64,000 nt of DNA, taken from the NCBI GenBank assembly GCA_045601425.1, contig JAZRZP010000016.1, positions 1 to 64,000 of the forward strand. The letters run 5' to 3'. Under the pieces are notes generated by a model that did not search any database, was not told the origin of the DNA, and worked only from the letters and a program-made list of their open reading frames with translations. Positions within the stretch are counted from its first letter, which is position 1, and each line of letters begins with the position of its first letter. The translations under genes and the position numbers were made by a program. Positions 60,827 to 64,000 of the stretch are shown one piece after another. Source of the stretch: UBA1219 sp045601425. GTDB lineage: Bacteria; Bacteroidota; Bacteroidia; Bacteroidales; P3.

Positions 60827-61849
60827 TCAGTGTAAAATTTTGAATACCAGTTCTTTTAATATTTCACCATCGGTAACTGTACCTGCGTTGCCGATGCCTT
60901 TCGATTTCAGGTCGGCCTCTTTCAGGTAGGTTATTATCACAGCCAGCTTTTGCAGAGAGTAGTATCGTGCTGCCTGTTGGTAATCACGTACGAAATAAGG
61001 AGGGACTTCCATTGCCGAAGCGGCCTGCGACTTGTCCTGCAACTGATGGTAAATCATTATTTTCAGGAAATAGGAATACAGCGACGGTATCACCATCTGT
61101 ATAGGAGTTTCCTTCGGGTTGTCGGCGAAGTGATTGATTATACGGTTGCACCTGAGCACGTCCTTCCTGCCGATGGCGTTCTGCAGTTCAAAGACATTGT
61201 AATCCTTGCTGATACCGATGTTTTTCTCCACTATTTCGGGGGTAAGCACCGCACCTTGCGGCAACACGAGAAACAGTTTCGACATTTCGTTGACTATTTT
61301 TCCAAGGTCGTTGCCGAGAGCTTCTGCCAGAATCATGCTTGTCTGCGGACTGATATCGTAGCCTTTTGACTGCACGAAGGATGCAATCCATTCCGGAAGT
61401 TTGTAATCCTGCATTTTGCCGCGCTCAAAAACCACGCCTTTATCGTTTATGGCTTTATATACCGCAGTCCGCTTGTCTATTTTCTTATGCCGGTAACAGA
61501 AAACCAGTATTGTGGTAGGAAGCGGATTGGAGAGGTATTTCACGAGCGGAATCCAAGTGTCAATCTTTATGTTTTGAGCTTCCTTCACCAGAATCAGGCG
61601 ATGCGTGGAGGTAGGCAGGACGGGGTATTGCTTGGCATTGTCGACAATTTGCGACATGGTGACATCAACGCCGTATACGACAAGCTGGTCGAAACACTGG
61701 TTTTCTTCGGGTATAACTTCGTTTTCGAAAAAGTCGGACAGCACGTCAATGTAATAGTTCTCGTCTCCGGTAATGAGATATACCGGAGCTATGTTGCCTT
61801 TCTTCACATCGGCGATGATTTGCCGTTCTGTCTTTACAGCTGCTGCCAT
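60827..61849 (-). CDS. holA: DNA polymerase III subunit delta
   Basis: 340 residues from the start MAAAVKTERQIIADVKKG (61849), chosen because the longer frame starts inside the -7 promoter element. The clamp-loader delta fold is shown by GNIAPVYLITGDENYYIDVLSDFF at the N terminus (GNIAPVYLITGDE), LVKEAQNI, and the C-terminal helical domain with YFVRDYQQAARYYS. It loads the sliding clamp. Divergence from E. coli HolA is usual for the phylum. Confidence 0.9.
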   Translation of the reverse strand: MAAAVKTERQIIADVKKGNIAPVYLITGDENYYIDVLSDFFENEVIPEENQCFDQLVVYGVDVTMSQIVDNAKQYPVLPTSTHRLILVKEAQNIKIDTWIPLVKYLSNPLPTTILVFCYRHKKIDKRTAVYKAINDKGVVFERGKMQDYKLPEWIASFVQSKGYDISPQTSMILAEALGNDLGKIVNEMSKLFLVLPQGAVLTPEIVEKNIGISKDYNVFELQNAIGRKDVLRCNRIINHFADNPKETPIQMVIPSLYSYFLKIMIYHQLQDKSQAASAMEVPPYFVRDYQQAARYYSLQKLAVIITYLKEADLKSKGIGNAGTVTDGEILKELVFKILH

Positions 61850-61900
61850 TGTTCTTGCATTTATAAAAAATCCGTATGTTTTTGTCCGTAAAATCTCCTG

Positions 61901-61908
61901 CAAAGATA
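61901..61908 (-). promoter_or_regulatory. holA promoter, -7 element
   Basis: TATCTTTG on the minus strand in the context GTGTATCTTTGCAGG, 51 bases upstream of the chosen holA start. Confidence 0.6.
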
Positions 61909-61928
61909 CACAAAATCGGGCAATTTTC

Positions 61929-63200
61929 CTACTGTTTTTTTTCTTCTATTACAATTTGTGTCGTGGAACGGCTTCGCTGCTCGAGGAGAATCTTGCGTCC
62001 TGCCACAATGGCATCGATGGTGTGTTCGTCGTAGTATCTCATCGTAATCAACTGTAAGCCAGTATTGTATCTCACCCTGAAATCTTTTTGCAGAAGGGGT
62101 AACAGTTTATTAAAAATCAATTCATCATAATCTACGCAAACCGAAAAACTCAGTGCAGAATTCTGCATAAGGTTTATCTTTATGCCGGTGTGGGCAAAAT
62201 AACCGAAAATATTCTGCAGGCTTTCTTCCGCTATGAACGAAAAATCCTTGGGCAATATTGACAGCAATACCTGATTTTTCTTGAATATGTATAGAGGTGT
62301 CAGCGGGTCTATCTGCGAAAAATCACCTATTACCGAGCCCTCGTCTCCGGGTGTTATGAATGATTTTACCCGAAGCTGTATATTCTTGTTCTGCAACGGT
62401 TTAAGGGTTTTCGGGTGTATTACCGAAGCTCCGTAGTAAGTCAGTTCTATGGCTTCGTTGTATGGAATCCGGTTTATTTTCACGGTCTTGTCGAAAAATT
62501 TCGGGTCAGCATTCAGAAACCCCGGCACGTCCTTCCAGATGGTCATGTTTTCGGCATCGAGGCAGTACGAAAGTACCGATGCAGAGTAGTCGGAACCTTC
62601 GCGGCCGAGTGTGGTAGTGCTTCCCGTGGTTGCACCTGCAATGAAGCCCTGTGTAACTGCCATCTTTCCTGAAGCAAAAAACGGCACAAACACCTTGTTT
62701 ACAGCCGATTGCGTAAGATTCCAGTCAACTTTCCCTTCCCTGTATGTTGCATCGGTCTTTATCAGTGTACGCACGTCGAACCATGTATTGTCCAAACCGC
62801 AGAAATTCAGATATTCACTCACTATTGTGGTAGACATAATCTCTCCGAAAGAAACTATCTGGTCATAGTTGAAATTATAATCAAAGGAACTTGTACGTAT
62901 CTGATTTTTAAGCTGTTCAAGTATTTTTCCAAACTTCACCGCCACGGGTTTTGCCTTGTCTCCGAAGAGGTCGTTTATTATATTTTCATGATAATCGGAC
63001 AGCTGTGTTATATTTTCCTTGAAATTCTGGGGAAGCGTACCATTTTGCGGTACAAGTTTTTCCAGCAGGTTGGTAGTCTTTCCCATAGCGGAAATGACAA
63101 CGACGAGAGGTTCTCCGAAGTTTCCGCGGATAATTCCGGTCATGTTCTTCACTGCTGCAGCACTGTTCACCGAAGCACCGCCGAATTTAAATACTTTCAT
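61929..63200 (-). CDS. lysC: Aspartate kinase (monofunctional)
   Basis: 423 residues. The N-terminal kinase domain has KFGGASV, SFGEIMST, and the GREGSDYSASVLSY motif; two C-terminal ACT-like modules (from about 290) include FGYFAHTGIKINLMQNSALSFSVCVD, with the LM-NS pattern seen in lysine-sensitive enzymes. It phosphorylates aspartate for lysine, threonine and methionine synthesis. No fused homoserine dehydrogenase. It follows the T9SS cargo gene by 3 bases. Confidence 0.92.
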   Translation of the reverse strand: MKVFKFGGASVNSAAAVKNMTGIIRGNFGEPLVVVISAMGKTTNLLEKLVPQNGTLPQNFKENITQLSDYHENIINDLFGDKAKPVAVKFGKILEQLKNQIRTSSFDYNFNYDQIVSFGEIMSTTIVSEYLNFCGLDNTWFDVRTLIKTDATYREGKVDWNLTQSAVNKVFVPFFASGKMAVTQGFIAGATTGSTTTLGREGSDYSASVLSYCLDAENMTIWKDVPGFLNADPKFFDKTVKINRIPYNEAIELTYYGASVIHPKTLKPLQNKNIQLRVKSFITPGDEGSVIGDFSQIDPLTPLYIFKKNQVLLSILPKDFSFIAEESLQNIFGYFAHTGIKINLMQNSALSFSVCVDYDELIFNKLLPLLQKDFRVRYNTGLQLITMRYYDEHTIDAIVAGRKILLEQRSRSTTQIVIEEKKQ

Positions 63201-63203
63201 AGG

Positions 63204-64000
63204 TCATTTGTTTACAATGAGTTTATCGTTATATACAACTTCCCTGCCATCAAGAACATGAACGACGTACTGTCCCTGTTTCAAAGAAGAAATGTCAATG
63301 TTTTTTTCGCCTCGGATTTCCTTTTCCCTGAGTACCGTTTTTCCCGCATCGTCATAAATCATCAGGCTGAAGCCACACGGACTGTTCGGAACACTTACCT
63401 TGATGTTTCTGCTGGCCGGATTGGGCGAAAAACCGACTTTTCGGACTTTTGGAGTTTCAGTACACAAAGTTCTGATTGCAGCAGTGTCGACGACGGCAAG
63501 AGTGTACTCTCCTGTTTTCAGTGCGTTCACGCGGAAATACCCTTTTGCGGTGTTCCCGTCGTAAGCCGATTCTTCATAACGCCAGTCGCTCGCTGCATTC
63601 GGACGGTAGAGCAGCACCATTGAATCGGCCGTTGCAACGTCTTCCCAAAACTGCTCGTCAAGATACACATTGGCGTTACCCAAAGAGGAAAAACGTTCCG
63701 TATAGAAGCCTGCACGTATGTTTCCCGAAATCTTGCCTTCAATTTTCCAGTAACGGTTGGCCATGCGTTTCACTATACCGGTGGAGCGTTTCATCGGGTC
63801 GGGCTTTACGAAGTTGTGCGAGATGTGAATGAAATTTGTATCCCTCAGGTTGAAATTCGAAGTTTCGATGTATGTCTGCGGCAAGGTACGCCTGCCTGAA
63901 GATTTTATGGAAACACACCCGTCTGTAATTGCATCAGAAAGGGTTTTGCAATAATCCACTATTGCGAATTTCGTTTCGAAAGGCAGTACGAACAGCTGGT
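63204..64000 (-). CDS. T9SS-secreted protein, C-terminal part (5' end outside window)
   Basis: The frame is open to the right edge of the window, so the N terminus is missing. The last ~75 residues are a type A T9SS sorting domain: VRKVGFSPNPASRNIKVSVP, then FSLMIYDDAGKTVLREKEI, then ISSLKQGQYVVHVLDG and KLIVNK at the end. Upstream (residues seen ~100-170) is a beta-sandwich segment with RYWKIEGKISGNIRAGFYTERF (identified by WKIEGKISGNIRAGFY). The catalytic part is outside the window; peptidase-like cargo is common but not shown. T9SS export through PorV/SprA-type machinery is predicted. The gene precedes aspartate kinase by 3 bases. Confidence 0.85.
   Translation of the reverse strand, partial: QLFVLPFETKFAIVDYCKTLSDAITDGCVSIKSSGRRTLPQTYIETSNFNLRDTNFIHISHNFVKPDPMKRSTGIVKRMANRYWKIEGKISGNIRAGFYTERFSSLGNANVYLDEQFWEDVATADSMVLLYRPNAASDWRYEESAYDGNTAKGYFRVNALKTGEYTLAVVDTAAIRTLCTETPKVRKVGFSPNPASRNIKVSVPNSPCGFSLMIYDDAGKTVLREKEIRGEKNIDISSLKQGQYVVHVLDGREVVYNDKLIVNK

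Noticed and set aside
61850..61903. Longer N terminus for HolA
   Set aside because: The first codons overlap the TATCTTTG promoter box; MAAAVKTERQ at 61849 fits homologues.

Overview
The window is chromosomal DNA of a Bacteroidota, most likely Bacteroidales (inferred). Several gene starts are preceded by the phylum-type -7 promoter element TAnnTTTG (mostly TATCTTTGCA), classic Shine-Dalgarno sequences are nearly absent, and the protein set is typical: DUF3467 behind rpoC, a long S16, a DUF2027-Smr protein beside MutS2, DUF4837, DUF6089, the Lnb/DUF4105 protein, a TGS-nucleoside kinase, and a C-terminal type IX secretion (T9SS) sorting domain at the right edge. The T9SS domain argues for a lineage that exports by T9SS rather than a typical gut Bacteroides.

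Layout. 1-1221: end of an RHS/YD-repeat surface protein whose core domain stops early. 1425-5169: rpsP, a Cys/Met-metabolism PLP enzyme, an exported thioredoxin, a DnaQ-like exonuclease and a lipoprotein. 5378-7336: gyrB. 7639-21232 (minus strand): a transcription-translation supercluster, read from right to left as tRNA-Thr, tRNA-Tyr, tRNA-Gly, tRNA-Thr, tuf, tRNA-Trp, secE, nusG, rplK, rplA, rplJ, rplL, rpoB, rpoC, DUF3467, headed by a near-perfect promoter at 21278-21308. 21526-27456 (minus): mntP, rpmE type B, an Lnb-like lipoprotein N-acyltransferase candidate, a DUF2027-Smr protein and mutS2. 27644-31051 (plus): universal stress protein, nucleoside kinase, SIMPL protein.

31119-42460 (minus) is the most unusual block. 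It reads ACP, a ketosynthase fused to a chain-length-factor-like domain, a small EamA/SMR-type membrane protein, a LolA-like carrier, a FabZ-like dehydratase, a GT2 glycosyltransferase, an MMPL exporter fused to a PlsC-type acyltransferase, and a CrtI-like flavoprotein, followed by a B12-type radical SAM enzyme and a small unknown protein that have their own promoter. It resembles aryl-polyene (APE) pathways but lacks a ketoreductase, AMP ligase, ammonia lyase and thioesterase within the window, and several normally separate parts are fused. I infer an envelope glycolipid or polyene-lipid pathway; the product is unknown.

42843-52643 (plus): ftsK, an O-methyltransferase, an exported protein, frr, birA, a Gate-domain membrane protein, a small membrane protein, a Wzx-like flippase and an M20 amidohydrolase. 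52711-64000 (minus): envelope biogenesis and housekeeping, read right to left as the T9SS cargo (partial), aspartate kinase, holA, a TonB-dependent receptor, DUF4837 lipoprotein, DUF6089 outer-membrane protein, uppS, bamA and an OmpH/Skp chaperone.

No CRISPR array, insertion sequence, rRNA or integrase was seen. Most of the window is ordinary conserved Bacteroidota chromosome; the accessory parts are the RHS remnant, the lipid/polyketide-like cluster and the T9SS cargo.
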